A DNA stretch of 64,000 nt from an uncultured Ruminococcus sp. (GCA_900541505.1 UQKK01000009.1:34081-98080); one strand, 5' to 3'; shown: positions 17,291-26,637, counted from the stretch's first letter. Numbers and translations: made by a program. The notes: a model not told the origin generated them from the letters alone.

Positions 17291-19252
17291 TTATTCCTCC
17301 AACATCTTCAGAAAATCTTCTTCCGATATGATGGGGATATTCAGTTCTTTTGCCTTTTTGTTCTTGGAGGAGGAAGACTCAATGTCGTTGTTGATGAGAT
17401 AATTGGTCTTTGACGTCACAGAACCTGTCACTTTCCCGCCCTTTCTCTCAATCAGTTCCTTTATCTCCCCACGATTCGAAAAATGTGCGACCGACCCGGT
17501 GACCACGAAATTCAAATTGGCAAAAATCTGCTGCTCCGTGTCCGTCTCTTCCGCCTGCGGTATCTCCACCTCCTGTAAGAGCCGCTCGAACAAATCCCGG
17601 TTCTCCCGGTCCGCGAAATATTCCACAAAGGTACGCGCGATGACGCCCCCGATTCCGGAAATACCGTCCAGTTCCTCTTCTGTTGCATTTTTTACCTTCT
17701 CAGGGTCATTGCCAAAGGCACGGCAGATAACCTTGGCATTGGAAAGCCCGATATTGGGAATCCCCAGACTGTACACCAGCTTGGCAAGGGTCGTCTCTCT
17801 CGCCTGCGCAGCACTCTTTATCAAATTTTCGTAGGATTTTTCACCGAAGCCCTCCATATTCTTTATCTCTTCCTCGTAGCGCTCCAGATGGAAGAGGTCC
17901 GTAAAATCCTTCACAAATCCATTCATGATAAATTTTTCCAGCGTCGCTTCGGAAAGACCTTCGATGTTCATGGCATCCCGGCTCACAAAGAGCACAAAAG
18001 ATTTCAGATGCTTCGCCTGGCATTTAGGATTCGTACAATACAGAGATTTGGTCTCATTTTCCATGGAAATCTTTGTACTGCCCCCGCACACCGGACAGAC
18101 CTCAGGGATATCTTTCACTCCGCTCCTCGTCAGATTCTCAGCAATCTGCGGAATAATCATGTTTGCCTTGTAAACTTGAATGGTATCGCCAATCCCCAGT
18201 TCCAATTCTTCCATGATGCTTAAATTGTGTACACTGGCACGGCTCACTGTAGTCCCCTCCAGCTCCACCGGTTCAAAGATTGCCACCGGATTTAACAGCC
18301 CTGTGCGTGAAGGACTCCATTCGATTTCTCGCAGGGTTGTCTCACGCATTTCATCCGCCCATTTGAAGGCAATGGAATCCCTCGGGAACTTCGCCGTGGT
18401 CCCAAGAGACTGCCCGTAAGCGATATCGTCATAGATGAGCACCAGTCCGTCGGAAGGTATCTCATTGTCTTTAATGTGGTTCTCAAACCATGCCACCTCA
18501 TCCGCTATCGTATCCGCAGTCACCGCGTGATACTCCACAGTCATAAAGCCCTGCTCCTTCAGCCATTCCATCTGACAGAGGCGGGAATTTTTAAAATCCA
18601 CGCCGTCTGCCCTCACAAGGCTGAACGCATAAAAGCGCACATTTCTCTTTGCCGTAATCTCATTGTTCAACTGGCGCACAGAACCGCTGCACAGATTTCG
18701 CGGGTTCTTGTATTTGGCGTCCACATCCTCAATCTCGTCATTGATTTTCTCAAAATCCCGGTAGCTGATGACCGCCTCTCCCCTTAAAATGAGCTCTCCT
18801 CTGTAAGGGATAGAGAGAGGGAGATTGGAGAACACCTTCGCATTGTTCGTGATAACCTCCCCAATCTCCCCGTTTCCTCTTGTCACCGCTTTTAAAAGCT
18901 GACCGTCCCGATAAGTCAGAACAATGGTGAGCCCGTCTAACTTCCAGGATATCATTGCCTTCTGCGCGCCCAAAAATTCCTGTAAAGCCGCCACTTCCTT
19001 CGTCTTATCCAGAGACAGCATAGGGCGCTCATGCTGCTCTTTCGGCAGCTCGCTCAACACCTCATAGCCCACATTCACCGTCGGGCTCTGGGACAGTGTC
19101 GTGCCGATTTCCTTTTCCAGAGAGACCAGCTCATCATAGAGCCTGTCATACTCCAGATTACTCATAATCTCTGTATTTTCCTGCTCATAGGCATACCGCG
19201 CCTTATTCAGGATTTCCACTAATTCCCGCATTCGCTGTTTTTTTTCTTCCAC
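17291..19252 (-). CDS. ligA: NAD+-dependent DNA ligase
   Basis: A 653-residue DNA ligase A. In order: adenylation domain with the lysine nucleophile K104 (SWKLDGLTI), OB-fold, a four-Cys zinc finger (CPVCGG ... CTNPKCQ, about residues 390-415), tandem helix-hairpin-helix motifs and a C-terminal BRCT domain (from about 575; FVVTGSVAHF). It seals nicks in replication and repair using NAD+. The active-site context 'WKLDG' departs from the common 'E.KIDG', hinting that it may be a secondary ligase of the kind found in some Clostridia. Monocistronic or co-transcribed with the next gene 32 bases upstream. Confidence 0.93.
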   Translation of the reverse strand: MEEKKQRMRELVEILNKARYAYEQENTEIMSNLEYDRLYDELVSLEKEIGTTLSQSPTVNVGYEVLSELPKEQHERPMLSLDKTKEVAALQEFLGAQKAMISWKLDGLTIVLTYRDGQLLKAVTRGNGEIGEVITNNAKVFSNLPLSIPYRGELILRGEAVISYRDFEKINDEIEDVDAKYKNPRNLCSGSVRQLNNEITAKRNVRFYAFSLVRADGVDFKNSRLCQMEWLKEQGFMTVEYHAVTADTIADEVAWFENHIKDNEIPSDGLVLIYDDIAYGQSLGTTAKFPRDSIAFKWADEMRETTLREIEWSPSRTGLLNPVAIFEPVELEGTTVSRASVHNLSIMEELELGIGDTIQVYKANMIIPQIAENLTRSGVKDIPEVCPVCGGSTKISMENETKSLYCTNPKCQAKHLKSFVLFVSRDAMNIEGLSEATLEKFIMNGFVKDFTDLFHLERYEEEIKNMEGFGEKSYENLIKSAAQARETTLAKLVYSLGIPNIGLSNAKVICRAFGNDPEKVKNATEEELDGISGIGGVIARTFVEYFADRENRDLFERLLQEVEIPQAEETDTEQQIFANLNFVVTGSVAHFSNRGEIKELIERKGGKVTGSVTSKTNYLINNDIESSSSKNKKAKELNIPIISEEDFLKMLEE

Positions 19253-19284
19253 AAGTCTACCTCCCGACCGACAAGATTTTCTCT

Positions 19285-20073
19285 CTACGATTTCTTTCTG
19301 TCTGCTTTTCCTCTCACCGGTTCATTGGACGAACCTTTGAGCAGTTCATACAGTTCGTTAAGTTCCTCATCCGTGAGCCTTCTGTATTCCCCTTCTTTGA
19401 GATTTCCCAGGCGGATATTCATGACCCGCACTCTCTGCAAATCCCTGACCTGATACCCCAGAGCTTCGCACATCCGCCGTATCTGGCGGTTTAATCCCTG
19501 GGTCAGTATAATGGAGAATGTATATTTTCCAATCTGCTCTGCCCTGCACGGTCTCGTCACCGTGTCCAGGATAGGCACGCCGCCCTCCATCTGTTTCAAA
19601 AACTCCGGTGTGATTTCCTTGTCTACTGTGACTTTGTATTCCTTCTCATGGAAATTTCCCGCCCGCATCATCTTGTTGATGATATCGCCGTTGTTTGTCA
19701 TCAGAAGCAGTCCTCTGGAATCTTTGTCCAGTCTCCCCACATAGGTCACACGCACCGGAAAATTTAAAAAGCGCACAATACTGCTGCGCTCTCTTCTCTC
19801 CTCCGTACACACAATTCCTACAGGTTTGTTCACTGCCAGCACGACCATCTCGTCCTGTCGGGAAACAGTCTTCTTCCCGACCTTCACGGTCTGACCGGGG
19901 AACACCTTCATTCCTGTGACAGCACGCTGCCCGTCCACGCTCACACGACCGCTCTCAATGAGCTTATCCGCTTCCCGCCTGGAACAGACCCCCGCCTCGC
20001 TCAGATATTTATTGAGGCGGACAGGTCCCTGCTTTTCTTCAAATTCCTGCTTTATCCGATTACTCACTGCCAA
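19285..20073 (-). CDS. rluF: Pseudouridine synthase, RluF/RsuA family
   Basis: A 262-residue enzyme with an N-terminal S4 RNA-binding domain (RLNKYLSEAGVCSRREADKL, about residues 19-40) and the RsuA/RluB/E/F catalytic domain. The catalytic Asp is in GRLDKDSRGLLLMTNNG (about 117), a motif closest to RluF, which modifies 23S rRNA position U2604 in E. coli. The NRQIRRM motif follows. Its start overlaps the end of the DHHW gene by 14 bases, so it is translated from the same transcript as the envelope operon. RluF rather than another RsuA-family enzyme is my best guess. Confidence 0.85.
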   Translation of the reverse strand: MAVSNRIKQEFEEKQGPVRLNKYLSEAGVCSRREADKLIESGRVSVDGQRAVTGMKVFPGQTVKVGKKTVSRQDEMVVLAVNKPVGIVCTEERRERSSIVRFLNFPVRVTYVGRLDKDSRGLLLMTNNGDIINKMMRAGNFHEKEYKVTVDKEITPEFLKQMEGGVPILDTVTRPCRAEQIGKYTFSIILTQGLNRQIRRMCEALGYQVRDLQRVRVMNIRLGNLKEGEYRRLTDEELNELYELLKGSSNEPVRGKADRKKS

Positions 20074-21220
20074 ACACTCCGCTTATATTATTGTCCTGGA
20101 AAAAGGTATTTCCACTATATAAAAACAGTACATCTGTAATCCGGTAGGTATCCATCACATCCTGTATCGTCCCGCTGTAATATCTGGGGTCCACCATCAC
20201 GATTTCCCGGAAATACGGTGTCAAAAACTGTACAAAACTGTTGGCAAAGGAATCTTTTACAAGCAAAAGCCGTCTGTTTTCCGCAGAAGCCGTCTTAATG
20301 TCTATCAGCGAAGAGTTGCCGCCCAAGTATACTGCATACTTGTCTCTTGTCTCCAGTTTTGAAGAGTCATAGATAGAAGTTGTCCTGCGCTGCTCGTCCA
20401 CGTAATTGACAATCACATCGTTATCTGTATCCGAGGGCACATAAATCTCTATCGTCTCTTTCGCATCAAGTTCCACACCGCTCTTTGCCGCCAGTGTCCC
20501 GTTAAAGCTGTCTGTCACCGGGTAAGCTACGTAGCTGCGCATCGCATCGTCAGCAATCCCCAGAGACTTCGCTGCCTCCTGGAATGTGTAGTACGCCCCC
20601 AGCGCTGTCCAGTGCGGGTCCGTCTTATAGTATATCTTCTCTGACTTCCGTTTATTCAGCACAGAGACCGCATCCACCCAGTTCACCGAATCTCCCAAAT
20701 CCTTTTTCACCTGGTTGATGAGCTGGGTCTGGTCCTCCGCTGTTGCCAGAGACGGCAGTTTATCGCTTAAAATATTCGCCGCATCCGGCACCAGCAGCAT
20801 AGTCATGGAAATATCCGGATAAGTCTGCCTGAAATTTTGGATTGCCTCCAGATTGGCACTCAAATTTTCCTTTTTGGGCACCTCTATCTTCTCCATGAGC
20901 TGATGGCTCTTTCCAATAAGCACATCATTCTGCTCCCTGCTGCCTCCCAGCCGGTCCAGTGTCACTTTCACACTGCGCCAGCCATTGCGCCCCACAAACT
21001 GGTCTGAGAGATAACTCTCGTAACTCTCCATGAAATTGCCGTTTGTCACACTGCTCAAATCCAGATTCGGCTTTTCCGCCAGCATACGGTTCTCCTGCTC
21101 TGACATCTCCTTGTCAGGGACAAGGAAATTCACAATCATAATCAGAAACAGGATTAAAATGAACAATTTCCCTATGAGATTTTCTATGAAGCCTTTCTTT
21201 TTTCTTTTATTTCCTCTCAT
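20060..21220 (-). CDS. DHHW-family protein (AlgX/SGNH-like O-acetylation partner)
   Basis: A 386-residue protein with one N-terminal membrane helix (about 15-34) and an extracytoplasmic SGNH-like domain. The family hallmark is YYKTDPHWTALGAY (DPHW at 201-204). DHHW proteins accompany MBOAT acyltransferases and are thought to complete O-acetylation of cell-surface polysaccharides, like AlgX/AlgJ. It begins eight bases after the MBOAT gene, with AGGTGGAG as ribosome site. Start chosen at that ATG (MRGNKRKKKG). Confidence 0.85.
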   Translation of the reverse strand: MRGNKRKKKGFIENLIGKLFILILFLIMIVNFLVPDKEMSEQENRMLAEKPNLDLSSVTNGNFMESYESYLSDQFVGRNGWRSVKVTLDRLGGSREQNDVLIGKSHQLMEKIEVPKKENLSANLEAIQNFRQTYPDISMTMLLVPDAANILSDKLPSLATAEDQTQLINQVKKDLGDSVNWVDAVSVLNKRKSEKIYYKTDPHWTALGAYYTFQEAAKSLGIADDAMRSYVAYPVTDSFNGTLAAKSGVELDAKETIEIYVPSDTDNDVIVNYVDEQRRTTSIYDSSKLETRDKYAVYLGGNSSLIDIKTASAENRRLLLVKDSFANSFVQFLTPYFREIVMVDPRYYSGTIQDVMDTYRITDVLFLYSGNTFFQDNNISGVFGSE

Positions 21221-21228
21221 GTCTCCAC

Positions 21229-22641
21229 CTAAAATCTAAAATATAAAAACGGGTTAAACGTATCCGTCACAAGGTATGCTACGGAAATCAAAAACATCCC
21301 TATATAGACGACTGCTGCCGCCACAGCTCTGATACGTACATCCTTAAACACTCCGATGACCCGATTTATTATCCGCATACCAAGCGCTGTGCAGCCGATA
21401 AAGCACAGCACGTACAAAAGCCAATGTGTCAGGAACAAAAATCCCGCCTCTTTATCTATAAATCCTGACGCCCCAATGCCGAACATGGTCCCCAGATATT
21501 CAAACGCATAGCCGATGCTGGGGCTGAAGAAAAAGACCCATCCAACCAGCACAAGCACCATGGCATAAATCCGTCTCGCCACACTCGGGAGACGGTCCAG
21601 CACCGAGCCCCACACGTATTTTTCCAATATCAGGAGTACTCCGTAATACAATCCCCAGAGGAAAAAGTTCCAAGCTGCCCCATGCCAGAGCCCGGTGAGC
21701 ATCCACACAATCAGAAGATTCGCGATATGACGCGATACATTACAGCGGTTTCCGCCAAGCGGGATGTAGACATACTCTCTGAACCAGGTGCTCAGCGAAA
21801 TATGCCATCTGCGCCAAAACTCTGTGATACTCCTGGAGATATACGGATAATTGAAGTTCTTGCGGAACTCAAAACCAAACATCTTCCCGAGCCCCACCGC
21901 CATATCCGAATAGCCGCTGAAGTCAAAATAAATCTGCAGTGCGTAGGAGATACAGCCGACCCAAGCCGTCACCACGCTGAAGCTCCCCATTCCCATGGCA
22001 GAAATTTCCTCAAAAATCTGCCCTGTCATATTTGCCAGGATTGCTTTCTTCGCAAGTCCCCGGATAAAGAATATCGTACCCTGCCCGAATTTCGCCGATG
22101 AGACTGTCCGCTCATCCAGCTGCTTTTCAATATCAATATACCGCACAATGGGTCCCGCTATAAGCTGCGGGAACATACAGATATAAAGGGCAAAGTAGAG
22201 AATATTCTTCTGTGGCTTTACCTTTCCCCAGTATACATCCGCGATATAAGACAACGCCTGGAACGTGTAAAATGAAATTCCAATCGGAAGAGGCAATTCC
22301 CGATAAGGTATATTGATAGGAAGCACCAGATTTATGCTGTCCATGAGAAAACCATAGTATTTAAAGAAACCCAGAAGGAGAAGGTTGACGACAACAGCAA
22401 ATATCAGGCTTCTCTTTTTCTTCTGTTCATCCTCCCTCTTCGCCTCAATGTCCTGTCCGCAGAAATAATTCAGAAGGATGGACAAAAGCATCAGGATGAT
22501 ATAAACCGGTTCTCCCCATGCGTAAAAGAAAATGCTCGCCAGCAACATGACGATATTTTTCAGTTTCTTTGGAACAATCTGATAGACTGCCAGAGTAACT
22601 GGCAGAAATACAAACAAAAATGTAATACTGCTGAATAACAT
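21229..22641 (-). CDS. MBOAT family O-acyltransferase (AlgI-like)
   Basis: A 470-residue polytopic membrane protein of the AlgI/DltB type. It starts MLFSSITFLFVFLPVTL, a near-universal AlgI-family N-terminus, and carries the MBOAT core with the catalytic His in LTGLWHGAAWNF (about residue 320), preceded by SITEFWRRWHISLS. It moves acetyl groups from the cytoplasm to an extracytoplasmic acceptor. The genomic set GDSL hydrolase, DUF4358, MBOAT, DHHW points to O-acetylation of a wall or exopolysaccharide. The acceptor polymer is not apparent from the window. Confidence 0.9.
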   Translation of the reverse strand: MLFSSITFLFVFLPVTLAVYQIVPKKLKNIVMLLASIFFYAWGEPVYIILMLLSILLNYFCGQDIEAKREDEQKKKRSLIFAVVVNLLLLGFFKYYGFLMDSINLVLPINIPYRELPLPIGISFYTFQALSYIADVYWGKVKPQKNILYFALYICMFPQLIAGPIVRYIDIEKQLDERTVSSAKFGQGTIFFIRGLAKKAILANMTGQIFEEISAMGMGSFSVVTAWVGCISYALQIYFDFSGYSDMAVGLGKMFGFEFRKNFNYPYISRSITEFWRRWHISLSTWFREYVYIPLGGNRCNVSRHIANLLIVWMLTGLWHGAAWNFFLWGLYYGVLLILEKYVWGSVLDRLPSVARRIYAMVLVLVGWVFFFSPSIGYAFEYLGTMFGIGASGFIDKEAGFLFLTHWLLYVLCFIGCTALGMRIINRVIGVFKDVRIRAVAAAVVYIGMFLISVAYLVTDTFNPFLYFRF

Positions 22642-22684
22642 CCGCTGTTTCCTCTCTACTGTATCTTAAAAGGTGTCTGTCTCT

Positions 22685-23170
22685 TTACAGACTCCTGTTG
22701 AATATCTCCTGATATTCCTGTGCTTTAGGCGCAACCGCCAAAAAAATGTAGTTTCCGCGCACACTGCGCTGCGCATCCTCGATAAGCTTTACTTCCTCCG
22801 GCGCATATCCGTCATAAACTTCTTTTTTCTCCGCGAGGTGCTTGTCAATGGCATCCGATACTTCCTGTACCTGCTTGTCCGTCTTCACCTTCACAACCAG
22901 AACCTCCTCCGCCGACATAGCGGACTCTGAAGAATACAGAAGAACGCCCTCATAATCCGCGCTGTTGAGTCCGAAGTATCTCTTGAATGCCTGTCCGTCC
23001 CTTTTCACAAGATTCGATGTATCCAGTGACTGCTCTACCTTATCCGCCACTTCTGAAAAAGGGCGCTTGCTGCCGCTGGCAAATATCATCAGTAAAATAA
23101 CATAAATGAGGATGCCTGCCAGCACAACATATTTCATAATCTCATTGATGCCCGGTCTGTCGTTACTCAT
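22685..23170 (-). CDS. DUF4358 domain protein
   Basis: A 161-residue protein with one N-terminal membrane helix (KYVVLAGILIYVILLMI, about 12-30) and an extracytoplasmic DUF4358 domain of unknown function. The start at 23170 overlaps the stop of the upstream GDSL gene (ATGA) and has GGAGGTGG seven bases before it; an earlier in-frame ATG at 23203 has neither support. DUF4358 genes commonly stand beside MBOAT/DHHW genes in Lachnospiraceae, so it is probably an accessory part of the same surface-modification machinery. Confidence 0.8.
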   Translation of the reverse strand: MSNDRPGINEIMKYVVLAGILIYVILLMIFASGSKRPFSEVADKVEQSLDTSNLVKRDGQAFKRYFGLNSADYEGVLLYSSESAMSAEEVLVVKVKTDKQVQEVSDAIDKHLAEKKEVYDGYAPEEVKLIEDAQRSVRGNYIFLAVAPKAQEYQEIFNRSL

Positions 23171-23913
23171 AAAGCAGCCACCTCCGCCATATGTGATGCC
23201 CAAATCGGATAAAACTCCGGTTTGAAATGGACTCCGTCCTGTTCATAATAATCCGCCGATATCAGTTCCGTATTGTCTATGAAGGCAATCTGCCTGTCAT
23301 CGCACATCTCTGCCAGAGCTTGATTGTAATCTCCCAGCTTTGCGAATACCGGTTCTCTCTCTATCTCCTGTTCCTGGACAGGGAAGATGGAATTGACGAA
23401 AATCTTGGCATCCGGCACCTTCTCCCCCAGTGCGTCCAGCAGCGCCTCGTATTGTTTTATAAATGTATCCGTGTCGCCCTGTGTAGCAATGATGTCATTC
23501 ATGCCATAGGAAAGAAAAATGACCTGCGGATTCAACTCTGCCACCCTATCTATCTGCTCATCCAGTTCATCTAACTCCACACCCACTTTTGAGACTACGC
23601 TGGAGGCATTGAGCACATCATAATCAAGGAATCCTTCCGTGATGGAATCCCCCATGACCACCGCGCTGGAAAAAATCTCCTTCGCGCTCCTCGTATCATC
23701 TTCCGAAGTCTCTTTTGCTTCCAACTGCTGAATCTTCGTCTCAATCGTCTTGATATCCGCCGACTCCGCCTTCTGTATAATCTCTATTCCTTCCGCTGTA
23801 TCCGTCTTACCTGCCGTCACCCGCGTCACCACTTCCACCAGCACAAAAATGACAAGAAGCGCCGCCACAGCCGCAATTCCTATATAAACGCCTTTTTTCG
23901 TGTATTTCTTCAT
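23167..23913 (-). CDS. SGNH/GDSL hydrolase, membrane-anchored
   Basis: A 248-residue protein: cytoplasmic KKYTKK start, one membrane helix (about 9-31), a coiled-coil linker, then an SGNH hydrolase domain. Catalytic blocks are VVMGDSITEG (S90), YGMNDI (Asn of block III) and DGVHFKPEFY (Asp and His). It would deacylate or transfer acyl groups on surface carbohydrates outside the cell. It is the first gene of the operon GDSL-DUF4358-MBOAT-DHHW-rluF; AAAGGAAG precedes the ATG. Confidence 0.87.
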   Translation of the reverse strand: MKKYTKKGVYIGIAAVAALLVIFVLVEVVTRVTAGKTDTAEGIEIIQKAESADIKTIETKIQQLEAKETSEDDTRSAKEIFSSAVVMGDSITEGFLDYDVLNASSVVSKVGVELDELDEQIDRVAELNPQVIFLSYGMNDIIATQGDTDTFIKQYEALLDALGEKVPDAKIFVNSIFPVQEQEIEREPVFAKLGDYNQALAEMCDDRQIAFIDNTELISADYYEQDGVHFKPEFYPIWASHMAEVAAL

Positions 23914-23953
23914 CTATACTTCCTTTTTTCTCCCCCTCTTTTCGACTCTGCGA

Positions 23954-24036
23954 CCTCAACCATAGAGATTTTCGTGTTCTGCAAGGCAGACGGTTGAGGA
24001 TAACGCCGCAAAACACGAAAGTATCATGGTTTGAGG
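23954..24036. other. Structured intergenic element with alternative pairings
   Basis: The 8-mer CCTCAACC (23954-23961) can pair perfectly with GGTTGAGG at 23992-23999, enclosing a small TCTGC-AAG-GCAGA hairpin (23978-23990). Alternatively it pairs with ATGGTTTGAGG at 24026-24036, enclosing TTTCGTGTT/AACACGAAA (23970-23978 with 24012-24020). The two folds exclude each other. It lies in the 375-bp gap between the GDSL gene (minus) and the restriction gene (plus). An attenuator, small RNA or small repeat element are all possible. Confidence 0.5.
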
Positions 24037-24120
24037 CGTGGGTGTCCTTGTAAAGAGAGGACATATTTATACATACATATTTAATCATACTTTTTTTGTC
24101 GATAAAAGTCAATCGCTGAA

Positions 24121-24164
24121 AGCCTTGAATTTCCGCAAAGTATAAGCCTTGAGTTTCCGCAGAG
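24121..24164. repeat. Two imperfect 20-bp direct repeats
   Basis: AGCCTTGAATTTCCGCAAAG (24121-24140) and a copy at 24145-24164 differ at two positions; the period is 24 bp. They lie 125 bp upstream of the restriction endonuclease gene and could be binding sites of a regulator. Confidence 0.55.
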
Positions 24165-24288
24165 GGTAATATATTTGTAGATTTTGCAGTAGAGAAAACC
24201 TAATATTTGTGGTAGAATTATTTAAAGTTTTTATATAGCTTATGACTTCGGCGGCATGTCCCTACATGTATGACTAGGAGGTCTTGTT

Positions 24289-25170
24289 ATGGGTGATTTT
24301 GGTGATGCAGAAAGAAGAATACTGGCATTTATGGCTGAAGGAACTGAGTTTGTATTCCAAGGGGCGAATTATAAAGTAGTTCTTTCCGGAAAGCCAACAT
24401 GCCATAAAGGTGAGCCTAAAACAGATATTTATATTTTGGCAGAATCAGCAGCTGACAAGGTGGAAATAAAAATATCATATAAAAAAGAAAATGCTGATTT
24501 TATTGAGAATAAGATGAGCGCAGATAGAGCAGAGCAATTGTTCGGAGATGATTGGGTAAATATCATAGTGGATTCGACAACTGCCATAAGCGAGAAATTT
24601 GAAGAAAGAATGCTTATATATAAGAATAAGTTTAAAAGAACTGAAAAGGGTGCTATCACTTTGGGATGGAAGTTTGAACTTTTAAACAAAAATGGTGGCG
24701 ATTTGTCAGGTAAAATGCTACTTACAGAAGAACAAATAATTGATGTGTATGCGGGTAATAATTTGTCAGATGATAAACGAAATGCCCTGGTGTCAGGACA
24801 GGTTATTGAGAATAGCGGCATAGCTAATTACATCTTGATGGATGAAAATGTAAATTCGGCACAAGACGTGATTGACAGAATGATTCCAATCAAAGAATAT
24901 GTGAAGATGCATCCTAATATTTACTTTGCATGTAAGGCACTGAATTACCGTACATTTGCTGGGAAATGGGATGGAGACAGACCGCTTTCAGTTCAAGTCT
25001 ATTGGAATGCCGAAGATAATAAACTTGTTCCTAAATTAGTTTATAATCAGCCGTTAACTGTTAAGGGAAATGAAGTAGCGAATAGATTATTGCATTATAT
25101 GAAGAAACTTAACATTAAAACAACAGACGACATTGATGATGACAATGCCGGAACAGACAGAATAATATAG
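24289..25170 (+). CDS. Probable type II restriction endonuclease (PD-(D/E)XK)
   Basis: A 293-residue protein I do not recognise by family name. A PD-(D/E)XK nuclease core is visible near the N-terminus: D46 in GEPKTD, then E59-I60-K61 in KVEIKISYK. That spacing fits the catalytic site. Beyond it the sequence shows no other familiar domain. GGAGG lies 9 bases before the ATG. It is 10 bases upstream of a cytosine-5 methyltransferase on the same strand, and both are visibly A+T-richer than their neighbours with different codon use, as expected of a mobile restriction-modification pair. The recognition sequence is unknown. Confidence 0.75.
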   Translation: MGDFGDAERRILAFMAEGTEFVFQGANYKVVLSGKPTCHKGEPKTDIYILAESAADKVEIKISYKKENADFIENKMSADRAEQLFGDDWVNIIVDSTTAISEKFEERMLIYKNKFKRTEKGAITLGWKFELLNKNGGDLSGKMLLTEEQIIDVYAGNNLSDDKRNALVSGQVIENSGIANYILMDENVNSAQDVIDRMIPIKEYVKMHPNIYFACKALNYRTFAGKWDGDRPLSVQVYWNAEDNKLVPKLVYNQPLTVKGNEVANRLLHYMKKLNIKTTDDIDDDNAGTDRII

Positions 25171-25180
25171 AGGTGAAAAC

Positions 25181-26479
25181 ATGGCTGTTATTTTAGAAGA
25201 AAGAGGGCGCGGCAAATTTAAGCCGGCTCCAGATTATAAAGTAGATGAAGTCAAGAATCTTTTGAATACTAAAATCGAAGAGGAAAGACAGGCATTTGCT
25301 GATTGTAGTAAAGAAATAGAATTTGATAAACTCAGCTATGATTCAAATAAATGGAATCTATTGTCATTGTTTTCGGGATGTGGCGGTCTCGATTTAGGAT
25401 TTGAATTAGCCGGATTAAAAGCCGTTATGGGCAGAGATGTTATGGAAGCTGCATTTGCTGACAAAAAGGTTTTTGATAAAAACATCAATAATAATATATT
25501 CAATACGATTTATGCAAATGATATATTCGATGAGGCAAGAGAAACCTATGCGCAGAATGCAGGCAAATATATATATATGGACAAGAGCGACATACGAAAA
25601 ATCAAGGAGTTCCCCAAAGCAGACATTGTATTAGGAGGGTTCCCTTGCCCTGGTTTTTCAGAGGCTGGACCAAGATTGGTTGATGATAAGAGAAACTTTT
25701 TATACTTGCATTTTATTCGTTGTTTGATGCAGAGTAAACCGAAAATTTTTGTAGCTGAAAATGTAAAAGGAATGATGACACTTGGAAAGGGCGAGGTTTT
25801 CAAACAGATTGTTCAGGATTTTGCAGCAGCAGGATATACAATTTATCACAAACTTTTAAATTCGGCAGAATATGGCGTGCCGCAAATAAGAGAACGAGTA
25901 ATTTTGGTTGGTGTTAGAAATGACATAAACTTTAAATATGTTTATCCGAAAGCTACACATGGATATGGGGTCGAAGGATTGAAGGAAGTAGTAACACTTT
26001 GTGATGCAATTGGCGATTTGGAGGATAATCCAGGAGATTATTTTACAGGCTCGTATTCAACTATATTTATGTCACGTAATCGCAAAAAACTCTGGTCACA
26101 ACCAAGTTTTACAATTCAGGCTTCCGGAAGACAGGCACCTATCCATCCTGCGGGAGAGCCAATGGTACATGTAGGTAAAGATAAATATATCTTTAGTGAT
26201 GGTGAAGAGAATAATAGACGATTATCAGTTAAAGAAATTGCCAGAATACAGACATTTCCTGATTGGTATGAATTTAGCAGAGGAACAAGTAGTCGAAACA
26301 ATAACGCAAAGCTGGATTTAGTTTATAAACAGATTGGAAATGCAGTACCAGTGAGGTTGGCAATGGCTGTTGCTGAACCGATAGCAGAATTTGCGAAAGC
26401 ACAGTTGGAGAAAGAAAAAGAAGCACCAGAATATGTTGTTGTTCGTAATGTAGGAAAGCAGAAAAGAATGATGGCATAA
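25181..26479 (+). CDS. DNA (cytosine-5-)-methyltransferase
   Basis: A 432-residue C5 methyltransferase with the ordered motifs: I (LLSLFSGCGGLDLGFE, about 61-75), IV (GGFPCPGFS, nucleophile C156), VI (FVAENVKGM), VIII (QIRERVILVGV), then the target-recognition region and X (YKQIGNAVPVRLAMAV). An N-terminal extension of about 55 residues precedes motif I. It uses S-adenosylmethionine to methylate C5 of cytosine within the target of the partner endonuclease, protecting host DNA. GAGGTG precedes the ATG. No control (C) protein gene is present, so expression order is probably set by the operon itself. Confidence 0.92.
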   Translation: MAVILEERGRGKFKPAPDYKVDEVKNLLNTKIEEERQAFADCSKEIEFDKLSYDSNKWNLLSLFSGCGGLDLGFELAGLKAVMGRDVMEAAFADKKVFDKNINNNIFNTIYANDIFDEARETYAQNAGKYIYMDKSDIRKIKEFPKADIVLGGFPCPGFSEAGPRLVDDKRNFLYLHFIRCLMQSKPKIFVAENVKGMMTLGKGEVFKQIVQDFAAAGYTIYHKLLNSAEYGVPQIRERVILVGVRNDINFKYVYPKATHGYGVEGLKEVVTLCDAIGDLEDNPGDYFTGSYSTIFMSRNRKKLWSQPSFTIQASGRQAPIHPAGEPMVHVGKDKYIFSDGEENNRRLSVKEIARIQTFPDWYEFSRGTSSRNNNAKLDLVYKQIGNAVPVRLAMAVAEPIAEFAKAQLEKEKEAPEYVVVRNVGKQKRMMA

Positions 26480-26597
26480 AACAATAAATAAGGAGAATAC
26501 ACTGAATAGTCTGAATCAAATGGGAAAAGTATAACCAATTGCCATGCTCCTATGGATAAGATTATACATCAAGTCCATATAGAGTACTGAACTAAGT

Positions 26598-26637
26598 ATA
26601 CGGTAAACCATGAGCCCGTACTCATGGTTTACCGTAT
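26598..26637. repeat. Perfect 17-bp hairpin after the methyltransferase
   Basis: ATACGGTAAACCATGAG (26598-26614) pairs perfectly with 26621-26637 around a 6-base loop (CCCGTA). No T tract follows on either strand. It lies about 120 bp past the methyltransferase stop and 18 bp before the insertion sequence. It could be a transcript 3' end, a recombination site or a protein-binding palindrome. Confidence 0.6.
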
